Shown here piece after piece: positions 1-7,679 of a DNA stretch of 64,000 bases (the stretch's first letter is position 1; each line of letters begins with the position of its first letter). A model generated the notes under the pieces. It was given only the letters and a program-made list of their open reading frames with translations, was not told where the DNA came from and made no database searches. A program made the translations under genes and the position numbers. This DNA comes from Hahella sp. HN01 (GTDB lineage: Bacteria; Pseudomonadota; Gammaproteobacteria; Pseudomonadales; Oleiphilaceae): contig NZ_JAHMIN010000008.1 in the NCBI RefSeq assembly GCF_018986435.1, forward strand, positions 62,261 to 126,260, written 5' to 3'.

Positions 1-617
1 TCATTCAGCCCCATGAAGGCCTCGTCGTTAAGCGCTAACCTGCCGTCCACATGAGTAGAGTATCCGGAAATATGCGTCTTATTTTTCAGCTCCAGCAACC
101 CTTCGCCTCCTCCGCTATCCGTGTCTGAAAAGCCGACATAATATTTCATCCCTAAAAAAGCGCTTCTTCCTGTTTCCATGCCATCAAGAACAAGGCTGCC
201 TTTAGAACCGCTCTCACTTCCTACCAGTATTCTTATCTCTTCGTCAGTGTCGTCTCTATCCCGATTGAGTACACCATTCTTCAGTGTTAAATGTCCGCCT
301 GAATGGCTGTTTACAGAAATACCATCTTGCATTTCCAGGTTATGACCATCGAGGTCAATAACAACCTCATCGCTCTTCACTGAAACGCCCTGAACATTTA
401 CGTCCTCAGACAGTGACGCGGTATAAGCGCTGTCTGCCCCCGTATTGAACGAAGCTGAGTCCGATGCGCTGGGAGCCGTCCCTCCCACCCAATTTGCATC
501 ATTATTAAAATCACCGCCGCCTGTATTGTTCCAGTCAATGACCGTTGCCTGCGCAACGGACGCGCAGCTTACAAACACGAATGAAGTTAAAATTCCCAGA
601 CCTTGAGTTGTCTTCAC
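1..617 (-). CDS. PEP-CTERM-family secreted protein, 3' end cut by window edge
   Basis: First 205 codons of a fourth PEP-CTERM paralogue; the C-terminal part lies left of the window, so the sorting tag itself is not seen. I place the start at a GTG (617) because the paralogues at 2498, 4391 and 6252 start at the same point of the alignment and each has an AGGGGTG-like Shine-Dalgarno just upstream. The N-terminus (MKTTQGLGILTSF...) is a Sec signal peptide with likely cleavage after an A-Q-A type site. It is followed by the shared W-N-N...FNNDANWVGG...P block typical of beta-strand-repeat surface proteins. The remainder is Gly/Ser/Asp-rich beta-repeat sequence. Assignment to the PEP-CTERM family is by near identity of the N-terminus to its neighbours. 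Likely exported and exosortase-processed, perhaps a matrix or surface protein (inference). Confidence 0.8.
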   Translation of the reverse strand, partial: MKTTQGLGILTSFVFVSCASVAQATVIDWNNTGGGDFNNDANWVGGTAPSASDSASFNTGADSAYTASLSEDVNVQGVSVKSDEVVIDLDGHNLEMQDGISVNSHSGGHLTLKNGVLNRDRDDTDEEIRILVGSESGSKGSLVLDGMETGRSAFLGMKYYVGFSDTDSGGGEGLLELKNKTHISGYSTHVDGRLALNDEAFMGLN

Positions 618-664
618 TGTTACACCCCTTGTGTATTAGTTCATTTATATGGCGCAGACTCGTT

Positions 665-680
665 AGCAAGGTGCGGACCA
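665..680 (-). promoter_or_regulatory. Sigma-54 (-24/-12) promoter of PEP-CTERM gene ending at 1
   Basis: Minus strand reads TGGTCCGCACCTTGCT: GG and GC are exactly 10 nt apart, the hallmark of RpoN promoters (consensus TGGCAC-N5-TTGCW). The -12 GC lies 49 nt from the GTG start, leaving a leader of about 37 nt with the Shine-Dalgarno. The same element at nearly the same distance precedes two paralogues. Confidence 0.75.
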
Positions 681-740
681 GAATATTTTCATATTTAAAA
701 TCAACAATATATAACTTATAAAATCTTCAACAAGACAAAC

Positions 741-787
741 ATATAAAATATTTTGACCATATAAATCAACAACTTACAAGAACACTT
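741..787 (-). promoter_or_regulatory. Conserved 47-nt upstream block (candidate enhancer), copy 1
   Basis: This AT-rich block is almost identical to 2623-2669 (shared core includes TATAAATCAACAACTTACAA) and related to 4520-4566. It lies about 61 nt upstream of the -24 element. Its conservation where flanking DNA has diverged, and its position upstream of a sigma-54 promoter, suggest a binding site for an enhancer-binding protein; the protein is not identified. Confidence 0.55.
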
Positions 788-960
788 AACTATTAATAAT
801 ACTTGTACTATCAATATATATGTGACAGCAAATCTCATTTTTATAAAGATGACTTACCATATACAAGAAAAGACAATTAGGTGATAATTTGTTTTATAAA
901 TAAACAAATAAAGTTCAGATACGTATAGATTAAGGCAGATTAAAAGAAGGGAACGTAAAA

Positions 961-992
961 GCCCGCACTTTGCAATTTAACAAAGTACGGGC
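961..992 (-). terminator. Hairpin terminator of PEP-CTERM gene 1020-2498
   Basis: 12-bp stem with one G-T wobble: left arm 961-972, loop 973-980, right arm 981-992. On the minus strand the hairpin is followed by TTTTACG. It sits 28 nt beyond the stop codon. A close relative of this hairpin follows the next paralogue at 2840-2869. Confidence 0.75.
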
Positions 993-1014
993 CAAACATA
1001 TCAATAGACAGAAC

Positions 1015-1058
1015 TGGGCTTACGCCGCTTTACGAAAACGTCTCGCGCCAGCGAATCC
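1015..1058. repeat. 44-bp identical segment shared with 2893-2936
   Basis: The DNA encoding the basic tail and end of the PEP-CTERM helix is base-for-base identical to 2893-2936 in the adjacent paralogue. This indicates recent duplication or gene conversion of the sorting tag. Confidence 0.85.
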
Positions 1059-2498
1059 CGCCAGGCCAATGGTCATCAATACGATGGTGTAAGGCTCTGG
1101 CACGCCTTTGACGACCTTCAGGCTGAAAGTATCCAACCCCGCCACCATGTCGCTTCCCCAATCCCAACCTAAGCCAGGAGACAGTTTCGGCAACACAAAA
1201 TCGCTGAACATACCGTTGATGTTTTCCGCTTTGATCAGCGTGAATACGTCATTCAGCTCAGGCTTGAAGGTGTCCCAAAGATCGATCTTTAGAATGCCGT
1301 CCAGGTCAGCGTCACCGTTGATATTCAGCTTGTAGTCGCCAATCGCATCCCAGTCGCCCAAGGTCAGCTCCAACGTGCCGCCATGCTCCTGCGTATAGTT
1401 TCCATCAATATTCAAAGAAGAACCGTTTGCTCCCGTCGCGACGGTTCCTTTATCCGTGTTCTTAACATTACCAGTAATATCTCCAGCGCCCTGAATACGG
1501 CCAGCGAATTCAGTCATTAAAGACGAGGCTTCAATTTGAGCGTTGTCTAAATTCATAACGCCAGTAACCGTAATCAGATCACTGGACACAAGGCTCCCGC
1601 TATTACTGACGACAACATTACCGCCCAAATCCATAGAGCCTATAGCCCTAATTTCAGTTCCAGCGCCATCTACAGTAAAGCGCCCTCCCGTAGAGATACG
1701 GCCGCCCGAACCCGTAGCGCCATTTTGAAAGGTGGTCTCTCCACTAAAACCTCCGAACTCGCCCACACTGAGATCTGAGCCTTTTCCATCCACCAGCGTT
1801 TTTCCGGATATATAAGCGCCGGAAGACCCTAGCCCAGCACCGCCTGTAATCTCCAGAACGCCATCAAGGTCCAACTCGCCAGCCAGGCCCATACTAGAGC
1901 CTTCCGAAAGGATCAATTTGCCCCCGATATAAGCAGACTGCCCGGTGACGCCTGACTTATTCTTCAGCTCTAACACCCCTTCTCTGGTCCCACCCGATGC
2001 AGGAGGATAACCTACGTAAAGCTGCATCCTTGAGCCCATTCCTCTCCCGCCGAAATCAACGCCATCCAACACAAGTCTGCTTTCGGAAGCGGAGGCGCTA
2101 TCTACCATGATTTCCACCAGGTCTCCGAATTCATCACCGTTCTGATTAAAGGAGCCATTCCTCAGCGTTAACGTAGCGCCTTTGTCGCCGCTGACAGATA
2201 TTCCTGTCATCGTTTCCAAATTCCGGCCATTCAAATCGATCACGACGTCGTCATTTTTTACTGACACATTATCGACATCAGTATCCTGCGATAAGGATGC
2301 AGTATACGAACCGGCAACATCCGTATTGAATGATGCTGTATCTGCAGTGCTCGGCGCTGAGCCTCCCGTCCAGTTTGCTCCATTGTTAAAATCACCGCCG
2401 CTGACATTGCTCCAGTCAATCACCGCCGCCTGGGAGACGGAAGCACAGCTTACAAATACTAATGAAGTTAAAATTCCTAGACCTTGAGTAGTCTTCAT
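1020..2498 (-). CDS. PEP-CTERM sorting domain-containing secreted protein
   Basis: 492 aa. The start is the ATG at 2498 (MKTTQGLGIL...), which aligns with the paralogues and follows AGGGGTG; an upstream in-frame extension has no signal peptide or ribosome site. Signal peptide about residues 1-25. Next comes the W-S-N...FNNGANWTGGSAP motif, then about 370 residues of Gly/Ser/Asn-rich repeating beta strands without Cys. The C-terminus is a textbook PEP-CTERM tag: V-P-E-P followed by a hydrophobic helix (IVLMTIGLAGFAGA) and a basic tail RRFRKAA. In this family an exosortase is thought to cleave near PEP after Sec export, leaving the protein in the envelope or exopolysaccharide matrix. Residues about 400-460 are near-identical to the next paralogue. 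Its particular ligand or role cannot be told from sequence. Confidence 0.9.
   Translation of the reverse strand: MKTTQGLGILTSLVFVSCASVSQAAVIDWSNVSGGDFNNGANWTGGSAPSTADTASFNTDVAGSYTASLSQDTDVDNVSVKNDDVVIDLNGRNLETMTGISVSGDKGATLTLRNGSFNQNGDEFGDLVEIMVDSASASESRLVLDGVDFGGRGMGSRMQLYVGYPPASGGTREGVLELKNKSGVTGQSAYIGGKLILSEGSSMGLAGELDLDGVLEITGGAGLGSSGAYISGKTLVDGKGSDLSVGEFGGFSGETTFQNGATGSGGRISTGGRFTVDGAGTEIRAIGSMDLGGNVVVSNSGSLVSSDLITVTGVMNLDNAQIEASSLMTEFAGRIQGAGDITGNVKNTDKGTVATGANGSSLNIDGNYTQEHGGTLELTLGDWDAIGDYKLNINGDADLDGILKIDLWDTFKPELNDVFTLIKAENINGMFSDFVLPKLSPGLGWDWGSDMVAGLDTFSLKVVKGVPEPYTIVLMTIGLAGFAGARRFRKAA
1216..1304. repeat. 89-bp identical segment shared with 3094-3182
   Basis: This stretch encodes the conserved ...DGILKIDLWDTFKPEL... 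region and is identical in sequence to 3094-3182, while flanking DNA in both genes has diverged. Such a mosaic fits gene conversion between tandem paralogues. Confidence 0.85.
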
Positions 2499-2544
2499 TG
2501 TTACACCCCTTGTGTAATAGTTCGTTTTTAGGCGGAGCCGTTTT

Positions 2545-2560
2545 AGCAAGGTATGAGCCA
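2545..2560 (-). promoter_or_regulatory. Sigma-54 (-24/-12) promoter of PEP-CTERM gene 1020-2498
   Basis: Minus strand TGGCTCATACCTTGCT: TGGC and TTGC with GG-N10-GC spacing, the best consensus match of the set. The -12 GC is 48 nt from the ATG at 2498. Confidence 0.8.
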
Positions 2561-2622
2561 CAAATATTTTCTGCATTAAATTCAGGTACTTAAAATTATT
2601 TCCATAAAATTCGTCACGTTTC

Positions 2623-2669
2623 ATGTAAAATATTTTGACTATATAAATCAACAACTTACAAGAATACTT
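2623..2669 (-). promoter_or_regulatory. Conserved 47-nt upstream block (candidate enhancer), copy 2
   Basis: Nearly identical to 741-787 over its whole length and placed 63 nt upstream of the -24 element. Interpreted as a candidate enhancer for an RpoN activator; the identity is seen, the function is inferred. Confidence 0.55.
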
Positions 2670-2839
2670 CCTTATTCAGAAAACTTGTATTTTGCCCCCA
2701 TGCACAGCGGCTCACACTGAGGCCATGAAACGTTGAGGTTATGAATTGTAAAGTCAGAAACGACAATTAATATCGACAGGAGTTAGCGGGCGAGGTGTGC
2801 AGCAAATGATAACAGACTGTCAGGAGCAGGAAGGTAAGT

Positions 2840-2869
2840 CCCGTACTTTGCGGTATCACAAAGTACGGG
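2840..2869 (-). terminator. Hairpin after PEP-CTERM gene 2898-4391
   Basis: Perfect 11-bp stem CCCGTACTTTG / CAAAGTACGGG (2840-2850 and 2859-2869) with an 8-nt loop, 28 nt past the stop codon. There is no strong T run on the minus strand. Stem sequence is shared with the hairpin at 961-992, so it was probably duplicated with the gene. Confidence 0.65.
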
Positions 2870-2892
2870 CGGAATATCTCAATAAACAGGAA

Positions 2893-2936
2893 TGGGCTTA
2901 CGCCGCTTTACGAAAACGTCTCGCGCCAGCGAATCC
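2893..2936. repeat. 44-bp identical segment shared with 1015-1058
   Basis: Encodes the C-terminal part of the PEP-CTERM tag; identical to 1015-1058. Confidence 0.85.
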
Positions 2937-4391
2937 AGCCAGACCGATGGTCATCAACACAATGGTGTAGGGCTCAGGTACGCTTTTCACAACTTTCAGA
3001 CTGAAAGTCTCCAAGCCTGCAACCATCACGCTACCCCAATCCCAGGCTAAACCAGAAGCCAGACTCGGCAATACGAAGTCGCTGAACATCCCATTGATGT
3101 TTTCCGCTTTGATCAGCGTGAATACGTCATTCAGCTCAGGCTTGAAGGTGTCCCAAAGATCGATCTTTAGAATGCCGTCCAGATTTGCGTCGCCAGAAAT
3201 ATTCAGCTTATAGTCGCCAATCGCATCCCAACCGCCCAGAGTCAACGCCAGGGTGCTTGAGCTGTCTTGCGAATAGTTACCAGTAATAGTTAACGCGTCG
3301 CCATTCTCGCCCGTCGCCACCGTTCCACGGTTAGTATTGCTTACGTTGCCCTTTATTTCTCCGGAGCCTTCAATCTTGCCGCCTTCTGTTAATACGGCTT
3401 CTGCGCTTACTTTCCCGTCATTCAAGGACAGCACGCCACTGGGAAGCGCAGAAATAGCGTAATCTGAACTCAAACTTGCTCCGTGGCTAACAGTAAGCCT
3501 GCCATTGACATCCACATTCCCCATGGCGGAGAAGTCAGAGCCTGCGCCGTCAATGGTCATGCGGTTGCCTACAGCTATATTTCCCCCGCTACCGGTTGCG
3601 CCGTTCTGATAAGTGATGTCCCCATCCATGTGACCATATTCGCCGACATTGAGGCTGGAGTGTTCTCCATCTACCAGAACTTTTCCCGCCAGACTTGCGC
3701 CAGATGAGCTAACGCCGGTGCCTTCAGAAATTTTCAGATTTCCACCACTCTCCATGATCAACTCGTTCGCCAAGCTTAAACCGGAGCCGCCCGAGATTAG
3801 TACTTTACCTTTATCTCCGATAAAGGCAGTTTGCCCCAGAGCCTGAGAGCCATTCTTGAGCTCCAGCGTCCCCTCTCCGCCACCAAATCCAGACTGAGAC
3901 TGGCCAATGTAATATTGCATCCTGCCGTAGATTTCAGGATTACCAAATTCAACGCCATCAAGCACCAAATCGCCTTTTGAGCCAGCTTCGCTGCCTACAA
4001 GCACCTTGATCAAATCGCCACTATCGTCAGCTTTCTGATTATACTTGCCGCCACGCAGGGTCAGGCGTCCGCCCTCTGCCCCGCCAACTGAGATTCCAGA
4101 GGTGGTTTCCAGATTGTGGCCATTAAGCTCTATAGTAACGTTATCGTTATTCACAGATAGGCTCTGGGCGTCGGCGTCCTCTGTAAATGTAGTGGTATAG
4201 GAGCTAGAAGCGCTTGAATCAAACAATGCTTCGTCAGTATTTCCTGGCGCGACCCCACCAGACCAGTTAGCGCCATCGCTATAGTTTCCGCCGCCTACAT
4301 TGTTCCAGTTAATTACCGCCGCTTGGGATAGAGAAGCGCAGGTAACAAACACTAATGAAGAAAAAATACGCAGACCTTGAGTAGTCTTCAC
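2898..4391 (-). CDS. PEP-CTERM sorting domain-containing secreted protein
   Basis: 497 aa from a GTG at 4391 (MKTTQGLRIFSSLV...), aligned with its paralogues and preceded by the same AAGGGGTG ribosome site. Order of parts: signal peptide (about 1-25), the W-N-N...YSDGANWSGG...P motif, a long Gly/Ser-rich beta-repeat region, and a C-terminal V-P-E-P, hydrophobic helix and RRFRKAA tail. It is most like the gene at 1020-2498, with two segments identical in DNA. Predicted to be exported by Sec and processed by an exosortase. No exosortase gene is in the window, so the machinery must be elsewhere. Own sigma-54-type promoter at 4440-4455, so the paralogues are probably separate transcription units under common control. 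Confidence 0.9.
   Translation of the reverse strand: MKTTQGLRIFSSLVFVTCASLSQAAVINWNNVGGGNYSDGANWSGGVAPGNTDEALFDSSASSSYTTTFTEDADAQSLSVNNDNVTIELNGHNLETTSGISVGGAEGGRLTLRGGKYNQKADDSGDLIKVLVGSEAGSKGDLVLDGVEFGNPEIYGRMQYYIGQSQSGFGGGEGTLELKNGSQALGQTAFIGDKGKVLISGGSGLSLANELIMESGGNLKISEGTGVSSSGASLAGKVLVDGEHSSLNVGEYGHMDGDITYQNGATGSGGNIAVGNRMTIDGAGSDFSAMGNVDVNGRLTVSHGASLSSDYAISALPSGVLSLNDGKVSAEAVLTEGGKIEGSGEIKGNVSNTNRGTVATGENGDALTITGNYSQDSSSTLALTLGGWDAIGDYKLNISGDANLDGILKIDLWDTFKPELNDVFTLIKAENINGMFSDFVLPSLASGLAWDWGSVMVAGLETFSLKVVKSVPEPYTIVLMTIGLAGFAGARRFRKAA
3094..3182. repeat. 89-bp identical segment shared with 1216-1304
   Basis: Identical to 1216-1304 in the neighbouring paralogue; probable gene-conversion tract. 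Confidence 0.85.
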
Positions 4392-4439
4392 TATTACACC
4401 CCTTGTGCCACAGTTTATTTACATAACGAGCCTCTAATT

Positions 4440-4455
4440 GGCAAGTAGGGGACCA
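4440..4455 (-). promoter_or_regulatory. Sigma-54 (-24/-12) promoter of PEP-CTERM gene 2898-4391
   Basis: Minus strand TGGTCCCCTACTTGCC: GG-N10-GC spacing kept, -12 GC 50 nt from the GTG start. Third member of the promoter set. Confidence 0.75.
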
Positions 4456-4504
4456 GATATGAAATTAGTTATTAAAATCATAAAGTTATATTGTTAAAAT
4501 TAGT

Positions 4505-4556
4505 TAACTCATTGATTTTATGTAAAAATAGCTGACTCAATAAAATCAATGAGTTA
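4505..4556. promoter_or_regulatory. 17-bp perfect inverted repeat in upstream block, copy 3
   Basis: Arms TAACTCATTGATTTTAT (4505-4521) and its exact complement (4540-4556) flank an 18-nt spacer. The dyad overlaps the third copy of the conserved upstream block (4520-4566), 65 nt upstream of the -24 element. It may be an activator (enhancer) site; a transcribed hairpin is less likely because it lies upstream of the predicted start site. Confidence 0.6.
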
Positions 4557-4794
4557 CAAGAAAACTACCCCAATAACCTTGGCCCCAAAAAAGTCTTATT
4601 TCTAAAGAAATAGGTCTAAGGAGCCTCTGAGAAACAACTTCGATATCTGTTTCAAATTAGGTGCATGCAAGCGACCGCCCGTGAATATGAGCTATTCACC
4701 AGAGGAATAAAAAGCGCGGTAAACGAATGGGAAAACTCTCCCCCAGCCTTTAACCAGGGGACAATTTCCAGTTCAGGAAGGAGCTGTTTAAGAG

Positions 4795-6252
4795 TTATTT
4801 GCGAAAGCGTCTGACGCCAGCCATTCCAGCCAGACTTAACGTCATCAACACCAATACGTATGGCTCAGGAACAGGCTTGCCTGATGCGTTGGAAACGATT
4901 CTTAAGCCAAAGGAGTTCACACCGGAGTAGGAGCGGCGATATCCCCAATCCCAATGCATGCCGAACCCTAAATCGGGCAGCACAAAATCACTGAACATAC
5001 CGTTTATTTTGTCAGCATTGATCAGAGTGAAGAAATCATGGATGCTTGGTTTAAACTCATCCCACAAATTGATTTGAAGTACCCCATCCAAGTTCGCCAC
5101 GCCGTCTATATTCAGCTCGTAGCCGCCAAGCGTACTCCAGTCTCCCAAGGTAATTTCCAGCTTGCTTGACTCATCTTGAGTATAATCGCCTTCCACTCGC
5201 ATAGAGCCGCCAAACTCGCCCGTCGAGACAACGCCACCGCGAGTATTATTAAGGCTGCCCTTAATCTCACCAGACCCACTTAGTTCGCCTCCGTTCAGGT
5301 CAAGTGAGGCAGTAGTGATTTTACCTTCTCCCAAGGTGATGCGACTTTCACGGGATAAGTTCAAATTGTCAGCGATCAATTCACCGTGATTTCTAACCTC
5401 CAGTTTGCCGACATCGCTTACCCCCTCAGAGGTGAATGAACTCCCAGCGCCATCAATAGTCACATCCCCCAGACTAACGCCCCATCCCTGACCCTTGCCG
5501 CCGTTTTGAAATTTCGCCGTACCCAGAGAGCCATTAGGACCCATTTCAAAGGAGGAGCCTTCTCCGTCCACGAGGACTTTTGTATTTGCAACAGATGCGC
5601 CCGTCGCAGTCACTCTTGACCCTTCTTTGATGGTGATTCGACCGCCGTTTCCATATAACTCATTCGCCAACGACAGACTTGAGCCGCCAGACAAAGACAG
5701 TTCGCCATTCTTGCCAATCATTGCAGACTGACCCACAGCGGATGTGCCATTTTCCAGCCTGAGCGCGCCAGCGCCACTAGTTCCTATCTCATACTGTAAG
5801 GAGCCTTGATTCGTAAAGTTGTCGCCAAAGCTGACGTTGTCAAAGACTAACGAGCTATCTGATATATTGTCGTTGCCTACTGCGATTATTTTAGGAGGTC
5901 CGCTATCTCCCACCGTCTCATTGAACTTACCATTTTTGATTGTGAGCTGGCTTTTTACGGTGACGCCTCGTTCAGCATCCAGATTGTTTCCATCCAGATC
6001 TACTGTGGCCCGCCCCACATCGGCCGACAATTCACCAACGCTCGCATTATCAGAGAGCTCAGCATGGCTGCCGTCCGTTGTAAACTGCGCCGTATCTGTG
6101 ACGCCGGGCGTCACGCCGCCAGACCAATTTGCGGCATTGTTAAAGTCGCTCCCCTCAGCCCCATTCCACTCGATTAAGGCCGCTTGCGAGGTTGAAGCGC
6201 ACGCCACAAGTACAATGGAAGAAAATAGTAAGGAATTATTAGAAGTCTTCAC
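4795..6252 (-). CDS. PEP-CTERM sorting domain-containing secreted protein (most divergent paralogue)
   Basis: 485 aa from a GTG at 6252 (MKTSNNSLLFSSIV...), chosen by alignment to the paralogues and by the GGGGGTG ribosome site; a longer frame to 6360 lacks these. Signal peptide of about 25 residues, W-N-G...FNNAANWSGGVTP motif, beta-repeat body, then K-P-V-P-E-P, hydrophobic stretch and RRFRK end. Middle and C-terminal sequence differ more from the other three, and its promoter has lost the clear -24 GG. It is the upstream-most member of the array. Same predicted fate: Sec export, exosortase processing, envelope or matrix location. A direct function is not recognisable. Confidence 0.88.
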   Translation of the reverse strand: MKTSNNSLLFSSIVLVACASTSQAALIEWNGAEGSDFNNAANWSGGVTPGVTDTAQFTTDGSHAELSDNASVGELSADVGRATVDLDGNNLDAERGVTVKSQLTIKNGKFNETVGDSGPPKIIAVGNDNISDSSLVFDNVSFGDNFTNQGSLQYEIGTSGAGALRLENGTSAVGQSAMIGKNGELSLSGGSSLSLANELYGNGGRITIKEGSRVTATGASVANTKVLVDGEGSSFEMGPNGSLGTAKFQNGGKGQGWGVSLGDVTIDGAGSSFTSEGVSDVGKLEVRNHGELIADNLNLSRESRITLGEGKITTASLDLNGGELSGSGEIKGSLNNTRGGVVSTGEFGGSMRVEGDYTQDESSKLEITLGDWSTLGGYELNIDGVANLDGVLQINLWDEFKPSIHDFFTLINADKINGMFSDFVLPDLGFGMHWDWGYRRSYSGVNSFGLRIVSNASGKPVPEPYVLVLMTLSLAGMAGVRRFRK

Positions 6253-6591
6253 TTTTACACCCCCTGTGTGAAAGTTCATAAAAAAAATAGCTCTCGAAAA
6301 TGAGCCGTTAGCAAACTTGTGTTTGCCTTTATAAATCACAAAATTAATAAAAAGCAACATCCATAATCAAAAAAACCATGTAAAATCAAATGGCTTATAA
6401 CTTATGCATGAATACTTGCCGGTTTTGTAAATTCTACAAATTGTCCTCCTTTTTAAATACAACATTAAATCTCATAACAATAGTTTCATGACGTATTAAC
6501 TATTAAATGCATAATACTTGCCCCCTTTTCAAAATCATCAAGGCGACACACTATGATGATTCCAGTTATATCGACTAAATAGAGGCTATCC
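6253..6591. other. Divergent intergenic region
   Basis: 339 nt between the minus-strand PEP-CTERM gene and the plus-strand DUF1653 gene. On the minus strand TTTGCTAAC at 6308-6316 resembles the -12 region of the paralogue promoters, but the nearest upstream GG is 13 nt away instead of 10. A partial copy of the conserved upstream block is at about 6378-6416. No gene seen. Confidence 0.55.
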
Positions 6592-6834
6592 ATGCACTTA
6601 CCCAAAGGCATCTACCAGCATTACAAAGGACCCCGCTATCAGTTATTGGAGGTGGCGCGGCATTCGGAGACGGAGGAGTGGTTTGTGGTGTATCGCGCGT
6701 TGTACGGCGACTATGGCGTGTGGGTGCGGCCGTTAGCGATGTTTAATGAAACCATCGAGAAAGACGGGGTCAAAGTAAAACGTTTCGCCTATGTGGGCCC
6801 GGTGGACGCTGACTCAGAGCGCCCGCAGCAGTAG
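6592..6834 (+). CDS. DUF1653 domain-containing protein
   Basis: 80 aa, typical length for the DUF1653 family of small cytoplasmic proteins. The family pattern is visible: G-x-Y-x-H-Y-K-G-x-x-Y near the N-terminus, then V.YRALYGDYGVWVRP and a C-terminal R-F-x-Y-V. Ribosome site AGAGG lies 6 nt before the ATG. No biochemical role is known for the family. Its last 21 nt overlap the convergent permease gene at 6814, so the two 3' ends share sequence. It appears to be monocistronic. Confidence 0.85.
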   Translation: MHLPKGIYQHYKGPRYQLLEVARHSETEEWFVVYRALYGDYGVWVRPLAMFNETIEKDGVKVKRFAYVGPVDADSERPQQ

Positions 6835-7557
6835 CCATAATCCCGCTACGCCGGTCATAATCAGGGCGATGCGGTTAAACCATTGTTGTGGAATCCAGAC
6901 CAGAAAACGGCGTCCGGCGTAGGCGCCGAGCAACACCAGCGGAACTGTCGCCAGATAGCTCAGCAGGTAATAATCCTTGAGCACGCCCAGATAGGCGTAG
7001 ACCGGAACCTTGGTCAGATTGACCGTTAAAAAGAACACCGCCGCCGTACCGATAAAACCGTTCTTATCGATTTTCAGCAGTAAAAAATACAGGGTGAGTA
7101 TGGGACCGGCGGCATTGCCGATGGTCGTGGCGACACCCGCCATGATCCCCGAGGAATAGCGCACGGCGTTCAGCCGCCGCATCGCCCAGGCGGTGATATA
7201 AGGCCTCAGGGGCTCCATCGCCACCAGAATCAGAATCAAGGCGCCGATGACAGGCCCCAGGCTCTCGTTGTCCAGAAAATGCAACGCCAGAGCGCCAAGC
7301 CCAATGCCGATAAAGATGGACGGCAGCATCTTGCCCAGCTCACTCCAATGCGCCTGTCGCCAATATAGGCTGACAGCCACCACATCTCCCGCCAGCAGAT
7401 ACAGCAAGGTGATTCCCAGGGCGTCTTTGGGAGGAAACACCAACGCCATGGCGGCGGAAATCAGACCGCCCAACGCCGGTACGCCCGCTTTGACGAAGCC
7501 AGTGAATATCGCCACGGCTGCGAGAAAAGCCAATATTGAGGGATCTAGAAGCGTCAT
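6814..7557 (-). CDS. TauE/SafE-family sulfite/anion exporter-like permease
   Basis: 247 aa integral membrane protein with about eight hydrophobic segments and the internal two-fold repeat of the TauE/SafE (formerly DUF81) family. Examples are the N-terminal FLAAVAIFTGFVKAGVPALG half and the GIMAGVATTIGNAAGPILT segment, which carries the family's G-x-G/N-A-x-G-P signature. Family members are proposed to move sulfite, sulfoacetate or other organosulfur anions across the inner membrane; the substrate here is unknown. No sulfur gene is adjacent. The start at 7557 has a poor ribosome site, so a few residues of uncertainty remain. Confidence 0.85.
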   Translation of the reverse strand: MTLLDPSILAFLAAVAIFTGFVKAGVPALGGLISAAMALVFPPKDALGITLLYLLAGDVVAVSLYWRQAHWSELGKMLPSIFIGIGLGALALHFLDNESLGPVIGALILILVAMEPLRPYITAWAMRRLNAVRYSSGIMAGVATTIGNAAGPILTLYFLLLKIDKNGFIGTAAVFFLTVNLTKVPVYAYLGVLKDYYLLSYLATVPLVLLGAYAGRRFLVWIPQQWFNRIALIMTGVAGLWLLLRAL

Positions 7558-7679
7558 AGAAAAGAGACTGTCCGACAGGCTGCGGCAAGCGTCGAATTAT
7601 TCGCTGAAGTCGAATGGTTTTCCATTGCACTTTCCGCCATGCTGACGTCTGAATGAATTAAGAAGCAGATGTTATCCAT

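Larger units (their letters stand above)
618..1019. other. AT-rich intergenic region between PEP-CTERM paralogues
   Basis: 402 nt without a gene. It holds the sigma-54-type promoter (665-680) and conserved upstream block (741-787) for the paralogue starting at 617, and the hairpin terminator (961-992) of the paralogue ending at 1020. No other coding or RNA signal was seen. Confidence 0.7.
2499..2897. other. Intergenic region between PEP-CTERM paralogues
   Basis: 399 nt. It holds the sigma-54-type promoter (2545-2560) and upstream block (2623-2669) of the gene starting at 2498, and the hairpin (2840-2869) downstream of the gene ending at 2898. Nothing else recognisable was seen. Confidence 0.7.
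4392..4794. other. Intergenic region between PEP-CTERM paralogues
   Basis: 403 nt with the sigma-54-type promoter (4440-4455) and a 17-bp inverted repeat (4505-4556) upstream of the gene starting at 4391. The gene ending at 4795 has only a weak 5-bp hairpin (about 4739-4760) beyond it. No gene seen. Confidence 0.65.

Noticed and set aside
6308-6327. Sigma-54 promoter for the fourth PEP-CTERM gene
   Set aside because: The -12-like TTTGC is present but the upstream GG is 13 nt away instead of 10, so it fails the spacing rule.
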